From Variovorax ginsengisoli (GTDB lineage Bacteria; Pseudomonadota; Gammaproteobacteria; Burkholderiales; Burkholderiaceae_C), in assembly GCF_030811835.1 (NCBI RefSeq), contig NZ_JAUSRO010000001.1, positions 62,001 to 126,000 on the forward strand: DNA of 64,000 nt. The letters run 5' to 3'. The number at the start of each line of letters is the position of its first letter. The stretch's first letter is position 1. The translations under genes were made by a program, and so were the position numbers. The notes under the pieces are model-generated. The model had not been told where the DNA came from. It saw only the letters and a list, made by a program, of their open reading frames with translations, and ran no database searches. Shown here in pieces: positions 49,284 through 57,816 of the stretch.

Positions 49284-50485
49284 GGCGTCGGCTCCGCAAG
49301 GAATGTCTTGACGATCGGCGCCAGGATGGCCACGATCTCGTCGGCTTCGGCAATGCTCAGGATGAGCGGTGGCACCAGGCGCACCACGCTGTCGGCCGTC
49401 ACGCTCAGCAGCAGGCTGGCGGCGCAGGCACGGTTGAGGATGTCGCCGCAGGGGCGGTCGAGCTCGATGCCGAGCATCAGGCCCTCGCCGCGCACTTCCT
49501 TCACGCCCGCCAGGCCTTCGAACTCGCGCTGCAGCGCCGCCTTGAGATGTGCGCCGACCGTGGCCGCATTCTCCAGCAGCCGGTCTTTTTCCATGATGCG
49601 GATGGTTTCGATGCCCGCGCGCATGGCCAGCGGATTGCCGCCGAAGGTCGTGCCGTGGTTGCCGGGGCCGAAGATGTGCGCGGCCTTGGGACCGGCCACG
49701 ACCGCGCCGATCGGCACGCCCGAGCCCAGGCCCTTGGCCAGCGGCATCACGTCCGGCTTGATGCCCGCCCACTGGTGCGCGAACCACTTGCCGGTGCGGC
49801 CCATGCCGCACTGCACCTCGTCGATCATCATGAGCCAGTCGCGCTCGTCGCACAGGGCGCGCACCTGACGCATGTATTCCAGTGCCATCGGGTGAATGCC
49901 GCCTTCGCCCTGGATGGCCTCGAAGAACACGGCCACCACGTTCGGGTTGCCTTCAGTGGCCTTCTTCAGCGCCGCGATGTCGTTGAGCGGCACGCGGATG
50001 AAACCCTCGACCAGGGGGCCGAAGCCCTTTTGCACCTTCGGATTGCCGGTGGCCGACAGCGTGGCGATCGAGCGGCCATGGAAGGCGGCTTCGTAGACGA
50101 CGATCTCGGGGCGTTCGATGCCCTTGTCGTGGCCGAACTTGCGCGCCAGCTTCAGCGCCGCCTCGTTGGCTTCCAGGCCGGTGCTGCAGAAAAAGACATT
50201 GGTCAGGCCCGACAGTTCGACCAGCTTGGCCGCCAGGGCCTCCTGGCCGGGCACGTGGTAATAGTTGGAGCTGTGGATCAGCTTGGTCAGCTGGTCCTGC
50301 AGGGCCGGCACCAGCTCGGGGTGGTTGTGGCCGAGCGTGTTGACCGCAATGCCACCGAGCCCGTCGAGATAGGCTCGGCCTTCGGTGTCCCAGACTCGGC
50401 AGCCCTGGCCGTGCGACATCGCGATCGGCAGGCGGCCGTAGGTGTTCATGACGTGGGGCGAAGTGGGGGCGACAGGGGCACTCAT
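49280..50485 (-). CDS. argD: Acetylornithine aminotransferase family protein, 401 aa
   Basis: PLP fold-type I class III aminotransferase. The PLP lysine lies in DVMPLAKGLGSGVPIGAVV near residues 246-264, with the Asp in MMIDEVQCGMGRTG about 25 residues earlier, FFCSTGLEANEAALKLAR for the phosphate, and NHGTTFGGNPLA. The coupling to argF and the length make acetylornithine aminotransferase the best call; succinylornithine or other omega-amino acid activity is possible. The ATG at 50485 follows a purine-rich site (CGGAGAACC). The neighbouring divergent gene is DUF3579. Confidence 0.92.
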   Translation of the reverse strand: MSAPVAPTSPHVMNTYGRLPIAMSHGQGCRVWDTEGRAYLDGLGGIAVNTLGHNHPELVPALQDQLTKLIHSSNYYHVPGQEALAAKLVELSGLTNVFFCSTGLEANEAALKLARKFGHDKGIERPEIVVYEAAFHGRSIATLSATGNPKVQKGFGPLVEGFIRVPLNDIAALKKATEGNPNVVAVFFEAIQGEGGIHPMALEYMRQVRALCDERDWLMMIDEVQCGMGRTGKWFAHQWAGIKPDVMPLAKGLGSGVPIGAVVAGPKAAHIFGPGNHGTTFGGNPLAMRAGIETIRIMEKDRLLENAATVGAHLKAALQREFEGLAGVKEVRGEGLMLGIELDRPCGDILNRACAASLLLSVTADSVVRLVPPLILSIAEADEIVAILAPIVKTFLAEPTP

Positions 50486-50644
50486 GCGGTTCTCCGGGAA
50501 AGGGAAAGCGATTCTAGGCGGGTACTTTGACGGCATCGGTGACGATTGCGCATCACAGCGATGCGCAGGGGAGTACGGCGGCCTGCGGCCCGGATAGAAT
50601 CGTTGTGCGCCGCAGCACCATGCCCGCGCGGCACTCCAAATCCG

Positions 50645-50971
50645 ATGGTTTCTCCCAACGCCAAAGAAGTTTTCATTCAGGGCATCACGAGTGATGGCCG
50701 GACATTCCGCCCCAGCGACTGGGCCGAGCGGTTGGCCGGTGTCATGAGTTCGTTCCGCCCTGGCGGCGCAACGCCGGGCAGCCACCTGAGCTATTCGCCC
50801 TGGTGCGTGCCCACCACGATCAACGGCGTCAAGTGCGTGGTGGTGAATCGCGACCTGCGCGATCACGAAGTCATGGCCTGGGATTTCGTCATGAACTTTG
50901 CCCGCGACAACGGGCTGCAGATCGCCGAGGCCTGTCTGGTGCCCGACGCGGCGCCACCTGCCAAGGGTTGA
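50645..50971 (+). CDS. DUF3579 domain protein, 108 aa
   Basis: A short soluble protein of the DUF3579 family, which is mainly betaproteobacterial and of unknown function. The sequence shows IQGITSDGRTFRPSDWAERLAG near the start, SYSPWCVPTTINGVKCVVV in the middle and a helical AWDFVMNFARDNGLQIAEACL. No motif points to a reaction. The start is the ATG at 50645 (MVSPNAKEVF); upstream codons in frame are unlike protein. It sits divergent from argD and convergent with rpsT, an order I recall from related genomes, and shares a terminator region with rpsT. Confidence 0.85.
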   Translation: MVSPNAKEVFIQGITSDGRTFRPSDWAERLAGVMSSFRPGGATPGSHLSYSPWCVPTTINGVKCVVVNRDLRDHEVMAWDFVMNFARDNGLQIAEACLVPDAAPPAKG

Positions 50972-51032
50972 GTGCGGCGGCGGGCTCTCGCTCGCGCCTG
51001 CGCATCGTTTCTTTTTCCATCGATCGCCCATG

Positions 51033-51056
51033 AAAAAACCGCCCGAAGGCGGTTTT
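51033..51056. terminator. Bidirectional rho-independent terminator between DUF3579 and rpsT
   Basis: AAAAAACCGCC-CGAA-GGCGGTTTTT: a strong stem with A-tract and T-tract on both sides, so it can stop transcription from either direction. It is about 62 bases after the DUF3579 stop and 77 bases beyond the rpsT stop. Confidence 0.85.
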
Positions 51057-51132
51057 TCACTTTTTTGCTGCAGCGCACCCCGATCAAACGGCGGACTGCC
51101 TGATCAGGCGGTCCGGGCTGTTTGCCTGAAGA

Positions 51133-51450
51133 TCAGGCGGCGGCGGCTGCCGGAGCAGCGAGTGCCAGGGCCTTGACCTTGGCGGACAGACGGCTCTTGT
51201 CGCGAGCGGCCTTGTTCTTGTGGAAGATGCCCTTGTCGGCGACGGTGTCGACGATGCTCTGGGCCTTGGCGAAGAGTTCGGTCGCCTTGGTCTTGTCGCC
51301 GGCCAGCACGGCCTTTTCGACATTCTTCACGGCGGTGCGGTACTTCGAGCGCAGCGAGGTGTTCGCGGCGTTGAGCTTGACGTCCTGGCGGACGCGCTTG
51401 CGACCGGAGGCGAGGCGGGGGTTCTTCTTTTTGGGCTTAGCGGATGCCAT
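51133..51450 (-). CDS. rpsT: 30S ribosomal protein S20, 105 aa
   Basis: Small-subunit ribosomal protein that binds 16S rRNA helices 9 and 44. The start [20 protein letters not shown], the helix [20 protein letters not shown] and the [20 protein letters not shown] block are diagnostic. The C-terminus is an Ala-rich tail ([10 protein letters not shown]), longer than in E. coli (87 aa). The ATG at 51450 has an AGGA site about ten bases upstream. A TATAAT lies 46-51 bases upstream on the minus strand. It is transcribed alone and opposite to murJ. Confidence 0.97.
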   Translation of the reverse strand: MASAKPKKKNPRLASGRKRVRQDVKLNAANTSLRSKYRTAVKNVEKAVLAGDKTKATELFAKAQSIVDTVADKGIFHKNKAARDKSRLSAKVKALALAAPAAAAA

Positions 51451-51495
51451 AGTATGTGTTTCCTAGTGTCTGAGGATGATGCAGCAAAGCCAAAG

Positions 51496-51501
51496 ATTAT
51501 A
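51496..51501 (-). promoter_or_regulatory. -10 TATAAT of the rpsT promoter
   Basis: Perfect TATAAT on the minus strand, 46 bases from the rpsT start. The dispersed repeat copy 2 begins two bases upstream of it, so any -35 lies inside the repeat; no TTGACA-like hexamer is seen 16-18 bases away. The promoter may rely on the -10 or on a different element. Confidence 0.6.
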
Positions 51502-51502
51502 G

Positions 51503-51593
51503 CTCGCCCCCAGGCTGCGCGCACTTCGTGTCGCTTCGCCTTCCCCCTACCGGGGGCAACACCGGCGGCCCGGCGGAGCCGGTTCCGCGGTGT
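51503..51593. repeat. Dispersed intergenic repeat, copy 2
   Basis: Nearly identical to the reverse complement of 2103-2194. It shares CTCGCCCCCAG, CGCACTTCGTGTC, the CCCCCTACCGGGGGCAACACC core and GGCTCC/GGTTCCGCGGTGTT. It lies between the rpsT -10 and the start of murJ. A further perfect hairpin GCGCCAC-TTC-GTGGCGC (51612-51628) follows it. Confidence 0.8.
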
Positions 51594-51667
51594 TTCTGGT
51601 GTTTTTGGCTCGCGCCACTTCGTGGCGCATTGCCCGGCGGCCGGGGTGGGGCGCCTACACTTCTTGG

Positions 51668-53233
51668 GTGTCGCTGTTCAAATCTGCCTCTGCCGTCTCG
51701 CTCTTCACGCTCGCCTCGCGAGTCACAGGGCTTCTTCGCGACCTGCTGGTGGCTTCGGTGTTCGGGGTCAGCCCGCTGACTGACGCCTTCAACGTCGCCT
51801 TCCGCATTCCCAACCTGTTTCGTCGCGTGCTGGGCGAGGGCGCGTTCAGCCAGGCTTTCGTGCCGGTGCTGGCCGCCACCAAGACCGAGCACGGGGACGA
51901 GGGCGCCCGCGCGCTGGTCGACCATGTGGCGACGCTGCTGACGTGGACGCTGGTGCTGCTCTGCGTGGCGGGCGTCGTCGGGGCGCCTTTGCTGGTGTGG
52001 GCCATGGCCAGCGGCCTGGGCCAGACCGAGCGCGGCTACGACGCGGCCATCGTCATGACGCGCTGGATGTTTCCGTACATCGGCTTCATGTCGCTGGTGG
52101 CGCTGGCGGGTGGCGTTCTCAATACCTGGCGCAAGTTCGCGGTCCCGGCCGCCTCACCGGTGCTGTTGAACGTGGCGATGATCGCGTCGATCGTCCTGGG
52201 GGCGCCCTTGTTCCGGCGCTGGGGCATCGAGCCGATCTACGCCCAGTGCGTGGGCGTGATGGTCGGCGGCGTGCTGCAACTGGCCATCCAGCTGCCAGCC
52301 TTGCGCCGGATCGGCATGCTGCCGCGCGTGGGCCTGCGCTGGGCAGCGCTGCGTGCGGCATGGGTCGACCCGACCACCCGCAAGATCCTGCAGCTGATGC
52401 TGCCCGCACTGCTGGGCGTCAGCGTCGCGCAGATCTCGCTGCTGATCAACACGCAGATCGCCTCGCATCTGGCGCCAGGCAGCGTCACCTGGTTGAGCTA
52501 TGCCGACCGGCTCATGGAGTTCCCGACGGCGATGCTGGGCGTTGCGCTCGGCGTGGTGCTGATGCCGCAACTCGCCGGCGCGCGTGCCGCCAAGGACGAC
52601 GCGCGCTACTCGGCCCTGCTCGACTGGGGGCTGCGGCTGGTCGTGCTGCTGTCGGTGCCATGCGCGGTGGCGTTGCTCGTGTTCGCCACGCCGCTGGTGT
52701 CGGTGCTGTTCCACAACGGTGCGCTCACGGGCACCGACGTCGAGCGCATCGCTGCCGCGCTGACCTCCTATGGCGTGGGCCTGCTGGGCATCGTGGCCAT
52801 CAAGGTGCTGGCGCCAGGTTACTACGCGCGCCACGACATGCGCACGCCCATGCTGATCGCGGTGTGTGTGCTGGTGCTCACGCAGGTGCTCAACTTCTTC
52901 CTTGTACCGCTGCTGCAGCACGCGGCGCTGACGCTGTCGATCGGCATCGGCGCCATGGTCAACGCGCTGTGGCTGTTGATCGGCCTGCTGCGCCGTGGCA
53001 GCTACCGGCCGGAGCCGGGCTGGGGCCGCTTCGTGCTGCAGGTGACGGTGGCCGTGCTGCTGCTGGGGGCTTTTCTGATGTGGGGCGCGCAACACTTCGA
53101 CTGGATCGCCTTGCGCGCACAGCGCCTGTACCGCGCCGGGCTGCTGGCTGCGATGGTGGCGGGGGCGGGGCTGCTCTATTTCGGCGCACTCACGGCCATG
53201 GGCCTGCGGCTGCGCAATTTTGTCAAGCGCTGA
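51668..53233 (+). CDS. murJ: Lipid II flippase MurJ, 521 aa
   Basis: Flips the peptidoglycan precursor lipid II across the inner membrane. It starts SLFKSASAVSLFTLASRVTG and carries the family RxxNLFRRVLGEGAFSQAFVP block near residues 43-63, with about 14 hydrophobic helices along the chain. Length is typical (about 510-520). I chose the GTG at 51668, which gives the standard MurJ N-terminus; an ATG at 51590 would add 26 residues encoded by the dispersed repeat region and is unlikely. No obvious Shine-Dalgarno sequence lies before the GTG. It is followed by the SirB1-like gene after 54 bases. Confidence 0.95.
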   Translation: MSLFKSASAVSLFTLASRVTGLLRDLLVASVFGVSPLTDAFNVAFRIPNLFRRVLGEGAFSQAFVPVLAATKTEHGDEGARALVDHVATLLTWTLVLLCVAGVVGAPLLVWAMASGLGQTERGYDAAIVMTRWMFPYIGFMSLVALAGGVLNTWRKFAVPAASPVLLNVAMIASIVLGAPLFRRWGIEPIYAQCVGVMVGGVLQLAIQLPALRRIGMLPRVGLRWAALRAAWVDPTTRKILQLMLPALLGVSVAQISLLINTQIASHLAPGSVTWLSYADRLMEFPTAMLGVALGVVLMPQLAGARAAKDDARYSALLDWGLRLVVLLSVPCAVALLVFATPLVSVLFHNGALTGTDVERIAAALTSYGVGLLGIVAIKVLAPGYYARHDMRTPMLIAVCVLVLTQVLNFFLVPLLQHAALTLSIGIGAMVNALWLLIGLLRRGSYRPEPGWGRFVLQVTVAVLLLGAFLMWGAQHFDWIALRAQRLYRAGLLAAMVAGAGLLYFGALTAMGLRLRNFVKR

Positions 53234-53287
53234 AGCGCATTGAAAAGCGTCTTGACGCTCCCTGCGCGCTCCTCTACAAAGAGACAC

Positions 53288-54136
53288 ATGACCTTCAGCT
53301 TCCCCACGCCGACCGCACTCGACTATTTCGGTTCGCTCGTCCGGAGCGACGAGGCCTTCCCGCTGCTCGAAGCTGCCGCCAGCCTGGCGCAGGACGAGTA
53401 CCCCGAGCTCGACGTGCAGCAGGTGCTCGGCGACGTCGACCAACTGCTCGCTCGCCTCAAGCGCCGGTTGCCTGCAGACGCCGCGCCGCTCGCGCGCCTG
53501 CGTGCACTCAACCAGTTCTTCTTCCACGACCTGAACTTCGGCGGCAACGTCAACGACTACTACGACCCCGACAACAGCTACCTGAATGCGGTGCTGCGCA
53601 CGCGCCGCGGTATTCCGATCTCGCTGGCGGTGCTGTGGATGGAGCTGGCGCAAGGCCTCGGACTGGAGGCGCGTGGCGTGTCCTTCCCGGGCCACTTCAT
53701 GCTCAAGGTCACCTTGCCCAAGGGGCAGGTGGTGATCGATCCGTTCACCGGCAAGTCGCTGTCGCGCGAGGAACTCACCGAACGCATTGAACCCTACAAG
53801 CGCAGCAGCGGGCTGGTGGGCGACTTCGATGTGCCACTGGGGCTTTATCTGCAGCCGGCGTCGCCGCGTGAAATCATCGGGCGCATGCTGCGCAACCTCA
53901 AGGAAGTGCACCAGGCGCAGGAAGACTGGCAGCGCGTGATTGCGGTGCAGGACCGGCTGGTGGCGCTGCTGCCCACGGCCTGGAGCGAGCACCGCGACCG
54001 CGGACTGGCTCATGCCGGGCAGGGCAACTACACCCTCGCCGTGCGCGACCTGGAAACCTACCTGCAGCATGCGGACGATGCGCTGGACATCGACGCTATC
54101 GCTGAACACATCGCCGAACTTCGCCGGGCCGGCTGA
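53288..54136 (+). CDS. SirB1-like transglutaminase-fold/TPR protein, 282 aa
   Basis: Conserved soluble protein of the SirB1 family: an N-terminal transglutaminase-like domain with the motifs LARLRALNQFFFHDLNFGGN and RRGIPISLAVLWMELAQGLG (about residues 73-130), then GVSFPGHFMLKV, and a C-terminal part with TPR-like repeats (AVQDRLVALLPTAWSEHRDR and the HAGQGNYTLAVRDLETYLQ helix). The true transglutaminase triad is not complete by eye, so catalytic activity is doubtful. The start is the ATG at 53288. It ends in TGATG overlap with the VOC gene, and murJ-SirB1 proximity is familiar in relatives. Confidence 0.87.
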   Translation: MTFSFPTPTALDYFGSLVRSDEAFPLLEAAASLAQDEYPELDVQQVLGDVDQLLARLKRRLPADAAPLARLRALNQFFFHDLNFGGNVNDYYDPDNSYLNAVLRTRRGIPISLAVLWMELAQGLGLEARGVSFPGHFMLKVTLPKGQVVIDPFTGKSLSREELTERIEPYKRSSGLVGDFDVPLGLYLQPASPREIIGRMLRNLKEVHQAQEDWQRVIAVQDRLVALLPTAWSEHRDRGLAHAGQGNYTLAVRDLETYLQHADDALDIDAIAEHIAELRRAG

Positions 54137-54576
54137 TGGACCCGGTGCTCAAGGCTGTGGCGCCGGACCTGGGCGCGTTGCACCAGTTTCACGGCGTGCA
54201 GCCGGTGCTACCTGTGGCCGACGCGGCCCGCGCCGCGCGTTATTTCTGCGAGGTGCTGGGTTTCGAACTCGACTTCATCGCGGGCGAGCCGCCGAGCTAT
54301 GCGCGCGTCAAGCAGGGCGTGCGCAAGCCGGGTGAAGCGGGCTGGGGTGACCCGGTCTATCTGCGGCTGTGGCAATGCAATACGCGCGAGGCCCGGCCCT
54401 GGCGCGGCGAGATCGTGATCCACGTCGGGTACGACGTCGACGGCTTGCACGCGGCCTACGTCAAGCGCGGCGTGAGCGTGATCGAGCCCCCGACCTCGCA
54501 ACCTTGGGGCCTTCGTGAGTTCGCCATCCGCGAGCCCGATGGGCATGTGCTGCGCTTTTGCGGCTATCTGGGTTGA
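54136..54576 (+). CDS. VOC/glyoxalase-bleomycin resistance superfamily protein, 146 aa
   Basis: A small vicinal oxygen chelate fold protein. Two beta-alpha-beta-beta-beta units are visible: VQPVLPVADAARAARYFCEV (about residues 20-39), and later IHVGYDVDGLHAAYVKRGVS with the C-terminal REFAIREPDGHVLRF (family signature REFxxxDPDG). Possible metal ligands are His-16 or His-94 and Glu-130 in these elements. The reaction cannot be told from sequence; dioxygenase, isomerase and resistance roles occur in the family. Its ATG overlaps the SirB1-like stop by one base, so it is in the same transcript. Confidence 0.85.
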   Translation: MDPVLKAVAPDLGALHQFHGVQPVLPVADAARAARYFCEVLGFELDFIAGEPPSYARVKQGVRKPGEAGWGDPVYLRLWQCNTREARPWRGEIVIHVGYDVDGLHAAYVKRGVSVIEPPTSQPWGLREFAIREPDGHVLRFCGYLG

Positions 54577-54588
54577 TCTGAGAATGCC

Positions 54589-56091
54589 ATGAAAGTCTTC
54601 ATCGCCGGTTTCCAGCACGAGACCAACACCTTCGCGCCCAGCAAGGCCGACTGGGCTGCCTTCCACGCGGGCTCCAGCTTTCCGCCTTACCGGCGCGGTG
54701 CGGCCGTCGTCCAGTCGTACGCGGGGCGCAACATTCCCATCGGCGGCTTCATTGATGCGGCGCGCGAGAAGGGCTGGACGCTCGTGCCTTCGGCCTGGGC
54801 CGGTGCCACGCCGTCGGCGCACGTGACCGAAGACGCCTTCGAGCGCATCTCGGCGGCCATCACCGAGGACCTGGCGTCGGCACTGGCCGACGGCGGCATC
54901 GACGCGGTCTACCTCGACCTGCACGGCGCGGCCGTGACGGAACACCTGGAAGACCCCGAGGGTGAACTGATCGCACGCATTCGCGCGCGGGTCGGCCCCG
55001 ACGTGCCGATCGTCGCCAGCCTGGACCTGCACGGCAACATCACCGCGCAGATGCTGGCCGAGGCCGATGCGCTGGCTGCCTACCGCACCTATCCGCACGT
55101 CGACATGGCCGACACCGGCCGCCTCGCGGCAACGCTGCTGGAACGCCGCATGGCGCGCGGTTCGCGCGAGCCGCTGCATGCGCGGCGGCTGGGTTTCCTG
55201 CTGCCGTTGAATGTGCAGTCGACCATGATCGAACCGGCCGCGTCCGTCTATGGCCTGCTCAAGGACCTCGACGTGAAGCACGACGCAGTGCTGAGTTTTG
55301 CCACCGGCTTCCCGGCCGCCGACATCGCCGAGTGCGGGCCGGTGGTGTGGGGTTACGGCGACGACGCCGGTGCCGCCGTGGCCACGCTGTACGAGCGCAT
55401 CGATCAGCCGCGTTCGCAGTGGCGGCTGGACGTGCTGGAACCCCGCGTGGCGGTGGCGCGCGCCCTGGAACTGGCCGAAGGTGCGCGCCAGCCGGTGGTG
55501 ATTGCCGACACGCAGGACAACCCCGGCGCGGGCGCCGACAGCAACACCACCGGCATGCTGCACGCCCTGCTGGCCGAAGGCGCGGGCAAGCGCTTTCCAG
55601 GCCAGGTCGCGCTCGGGCTGATGTTCGACCCAGGCGCTGCGGCTGCGGCCCGCGCCGCTGGGGTGGGCGCGCAGATCCGCATTGCGCTCGGTACCTCGGT
55701 GCCCACCTGGGGCGGCCAGTTCAGCGATGCGCCGGTCGAAGGCGTGTTCACCGTGACCGCGCTCAGCGACGGCCAGGTGCAGGGCAAAGGACCGATGTCG
55801 CGTGGCGGCACCGTGTCGCTCGGGCCGAGCGCCTGCCTGGAGATCGAGGGCGTGCGCATCGCCGTGGCCAGTGGCAAGAGCCAGATGCTCGACCGGGAGT
55901 TCTTCCGTTACCTGGGCATCGAGCCCGAGGCGATGAAGGTGCTGGTCAACAAGAGTTCGGTGCATTTTCGCGCCGACTTCGCACCGATCGCCAGTGCGAT
56001 CCTGGTCGCCAAGGCGCCCGGGCCGATGGCGGCCGATCCGGCCGACCTGCCCTGGACCCGGCTGCCCGCCACGATGGCGTTGCAGCCCTGA
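54589..56091 (+). CDS. M81 family metallopeptidase (MlrC-like), 500 aa
   Basis: Zinc metallopeptidase of the microcystinase C group (MlrC, PF07364 N-terminal and PF07171 C-terminal domains). Marks are KVFIAGFQHETNTFAP at the N-terminus with the metal His, VYLDLHGAAVTEHLEDPEG near residues 105-123, VASLDLHGNITAQML near residue 142, and DTQDNPGAGADSNTTGML around residue 307. The length is typical (about 490-500). MlrC cleaves linearised microcystin fragments, but most relatives have unknown peptide or amidohydrolase substrates, and there are no mlrA/B genes here. It follows the VOC gene by 12 bases. Confidence 0.88.
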   Translation: MKVFIAGFQHETNTFAPSKADWAAFHAGSSFPPYRRGAAVVQSYAGRNIPIGGFIDAAREKGWTLVPSAWAGATPSAHVTEDAFERISAAITEDLASALADGGIDAVYLDLHGAAVTEHLEDPEGELIARIRARVGPDVPIVASLDLHGNITAQMLAEADALAAYRTYPHVDMADTGRLAATLLERRMARGSREPLHARRLGFLLPLNVQSTMIEPAASVYGLLKDLDVKHDAVLSFATGFPAADIAECGPVVWGYGDDAGAAVATLYERIDQPRSQWRLDVLEPRVAVARALELAEGARQPVVIADTQDNPGAGADSNTTGMLHALLAEGAGKRFPGQVALGLMFDPGAAAAARAAGVGAQIRIALGTSVPTWGGQFSDAPVEGVFTVTALSDGQVQGKGPMSRGGTVSLGPSACLEIEGVRIAVASGKSQMLDREFFRYLGIEPEAMKVLVNKSSVHFRADFAPIASAILVAKAPGPMAADPADLPWTRLPATMALQP

Positions 56092-56128
56092 TACCCGGGC
56101 GCTGCTGCTCAGTCTGCTACCAGTCTGC

Positions 56129-57421
56129 TCATCCGCCCCGGCCGGTGAAGGCGAAGTCGACCTCCGGCGCAAGGCCGCTCACGATGCGCGCGATCGATTT
56201 GCCAGAGCCGCAGGCATGCGTCCAGCCCAGCGTGCCGTGGCCGGTGTTGAGGAACAGATTGCCGATCTTCGTCTTGCCGATCATCGGCACGTTGCTGGGT
56301 GTCGCGGGGCGCAGGCCGGTCCAGAACTGGGCTTGCGTCGCATCGCCGGCGCCGGGGAACAGCGCCTCCACGCGGCGCACGATGGCCTCGCAGCGCACGC
56401 GGTTCAGGTCGCGGTCGTAGCCGTTGAGTTCAGCCGTGCCGGCAATGCGAAGCACGTCCCGCCCTGGCAGGCGGTCGTTGGCCGCGGAGGTGTAGCGCGA
56501 GAAAACGAGCTTGAACTCGTCGTCGGTCAGCGAAACCTGATGCGCCTTGGCGGCGTCCTTCACCGGCATCGTCACAGAGTAGCCCTTGGCCGGGTAGATC
56601 GGCAAGCGGATGCCCAGCGGTGCCGCATACAGCGGGCTCAGCGAGCCCATGGCCAGCACGAAGGCATCGCCACGGATGCGCTGGAAGCGGCCTTCGTCGT
56701 CCGTCGCTTCCACATGGTCGATGCTGCCGCCGGCTTCACGCAGCGCAGTCACGGTGTGGCTCATCAGGAACTTGACGCCGGCCGCGCGGGCCAGTGCAAC
56801 GAGTTCGCGCGCGAAGCGGTTGGCGTCGCCGGATTCGTCCTCCGCCGTGTAGGTCGCACCGGCGAGCTGCGGCCGGATGTGGGCGAGTGCCGGCTCCAGC
56901 TTTACGGCCTCGTCGGCCGAGATCACCTGCCGGTCGCAGCCGAGCGCGCGCATCTGCTCGGCCGGCTTGAGCGCACCGTCGAATTCCTTTTGCGTCGTGT
57001 AGAAGTGCAGGATGCCCTGCGTGCGCTGGTGGTAGTCGATGCCCGTGTCGCGCCGCAGCTGCTGCAGCGTGTCCCGGCTGTAGGTGCCCAGCCGCACGAT
57101 CTGCTCGATGTTGTGGCGGGTGCGCGCCGGCGTGCATTCACGCAGGAACTGCAGGCCCCACAGCCATTGCCGCATGTCGGCGCGGATCCGAAAGAGCAGG
57201 GGAGCGTCTTCCTTGCCCAGCCATTGCAGCACCTTGAGCGGTGCACTCGGGTTGGCCCAGGGCTCGGCATGGCTCACCGAGATCTGGCCGCCGTTGGCGA
57301 AGCTGGTTTCAGCGGCCGGTGTGGCCTGACGGTCGATCACGGTCACCTCGTGACCGAGTTGCTGGAGGTAGTAAGCCGAAGTGACGCCAAGCAGGCCGGC
57401 ACCGAGAACAATCACGCGCAT
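56129..57421 (-). CDS. dadA: D-amino acid dehydrogenase small subunit, 430 aa
   Basis: Flavoprotein of the DadA family, oxidatively deaminating D-amino acids at the inner membrane. The N-terminal fold VIVLGAGLLGVTSAYYLQQL has the GxGxxG motif; TSFANGGQISVSHAEPW and the C-terminal GHGTLGWTHACGSGK (FAD contact) are diagnostic of DadA. The start is the ATG at 57421; the frame upstream runs into the riboswitch. A tandem glycine riboswitch lies before it, so glycine is likely a signal and perhaps a substrate. The usual dadX partner is absent. Confidence 0.93.
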   Translation of the reverse strand: MRVIVLGAGLLGVTSAYYLQQLGHEVTVIDRQATPAAETSFANGGQISVSHAEPWANPSAPLKVLQWLGKEDAPLLFRIRADMRQWLWGLQFLRECTPARTRHNIEQIVRLGTYSRDTLQQLRRDTGIDYHQRTQGILHFYTTQKEFDGALKPAEQMRALGCDRQVISADEAVKLEPALAHIRPQLAGATYTAEDESGDANRFARELVALARAAGVKFLMSHTVTALREAGGSIDHVEATDDEGRFQRIRGDAFVLAMGSLSPLYAAPLGIRLPIYPAKGYSVTMPVKDAAKAHQVSLTDDEFKLVFSRYTSAANDRLPGRDVLRIAGTAELNGYDRDLNRVRCEAIVRRVEALFPGAGDATQAQFWTGLRPATPSNVPMIGKTKIGNLFLNTGHGTLGWTHACGSGKSIARIVSGLAPEVDFAFTGRGG

Positions 57422-57524
57422 GTCGAGAACCCTCAAAGGTTGCAGCGCCCGGACTGTGCGGATTCGATTGCGTTGCGCAAGGCGGCAGGCAACCGGACGC
57501 GGATGTCCAGGTGGCCGCTCCCCC

Positions 57525-57716
57525 TGTCCTTGGTACCTGAGAGTTTCACCTGCTGCGCCCGCAACAGGTTTGCTCCTTCGGTGCATCACATGGCGTGATG
57601 GCTCTCCAGACGGCTTTGATGGTGTGTTGCAGTACAAGCCCTGTTCAAGGGCCGACCTGAGCGTTCATGGGAGTTTGCGCCTTCGGTGGGGCAACCTGGG
57701 TTGCCCGCTCTCCTGC
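57525..57716 (-). promoter_or_regulatory. Tandem glycine riboswitch before dadA
   Basis: Two glycine aptamers in series on the minus strand. Aptamer 1 (about 57655-57713) runs from GGAGAGCGGGCAACC through CACCGAAGGCGCAAACTCCC to ACGCTCAGGT. Aptamer 2 (about 57535-57607) runs from GGAGAGCCATCACG through CACCGAAGGAGCAAACC to AACTCTCAGGTACCAAGGAC. The GGAGAG...CACCGAAGG-GCAAA...CUCAGG pattern is the gcvT-type glycine riboswitch. A further 103 bases to the dadA start contain no obvious terminator, so control may be at translation or by another structure. This, with its flanks, fills the 395-base gap between dadA and the FUSC gene. Confidence 0.92.
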
Positions 57717-57724
57717 AGCGCAGG

Positions 57725-57730
57725 ATTGTA
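57725..57730 (-). promoter_or_regulatory. -10-like TACAAT before the glycine riboswitch
   Basis: TACAAT on the minus strand, ten or so bases before aptamer 1, placing a start site at about 57718. No clear -35 was found at the normal spacing. Confidence 0.5.
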
Positions 57731-57816
57731 AGCGCACTCTCTCTTGCGTGCGTTGTGCGTTATGTCCGGGCGTCCGAGGCCGGTGGCACATATAGTGCTG
57801 AACAAAAAAACACATC

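Noticed and set aside
51612..51628. Perfect hairpin GCGCCAC-TTC-GTGGCGC before murJ as a terminator
   Set aside because: No T-run follows on either strand and no gene ends into it; listed only as part of the repeat neighbourhood.
51590..51667. Earlier ATG start for murJ
   Set aside because: The extra 26 residues are encoded by the repeat-flanking DNA and do not resemble MurJ N-termini; the GTG at 51668 does.
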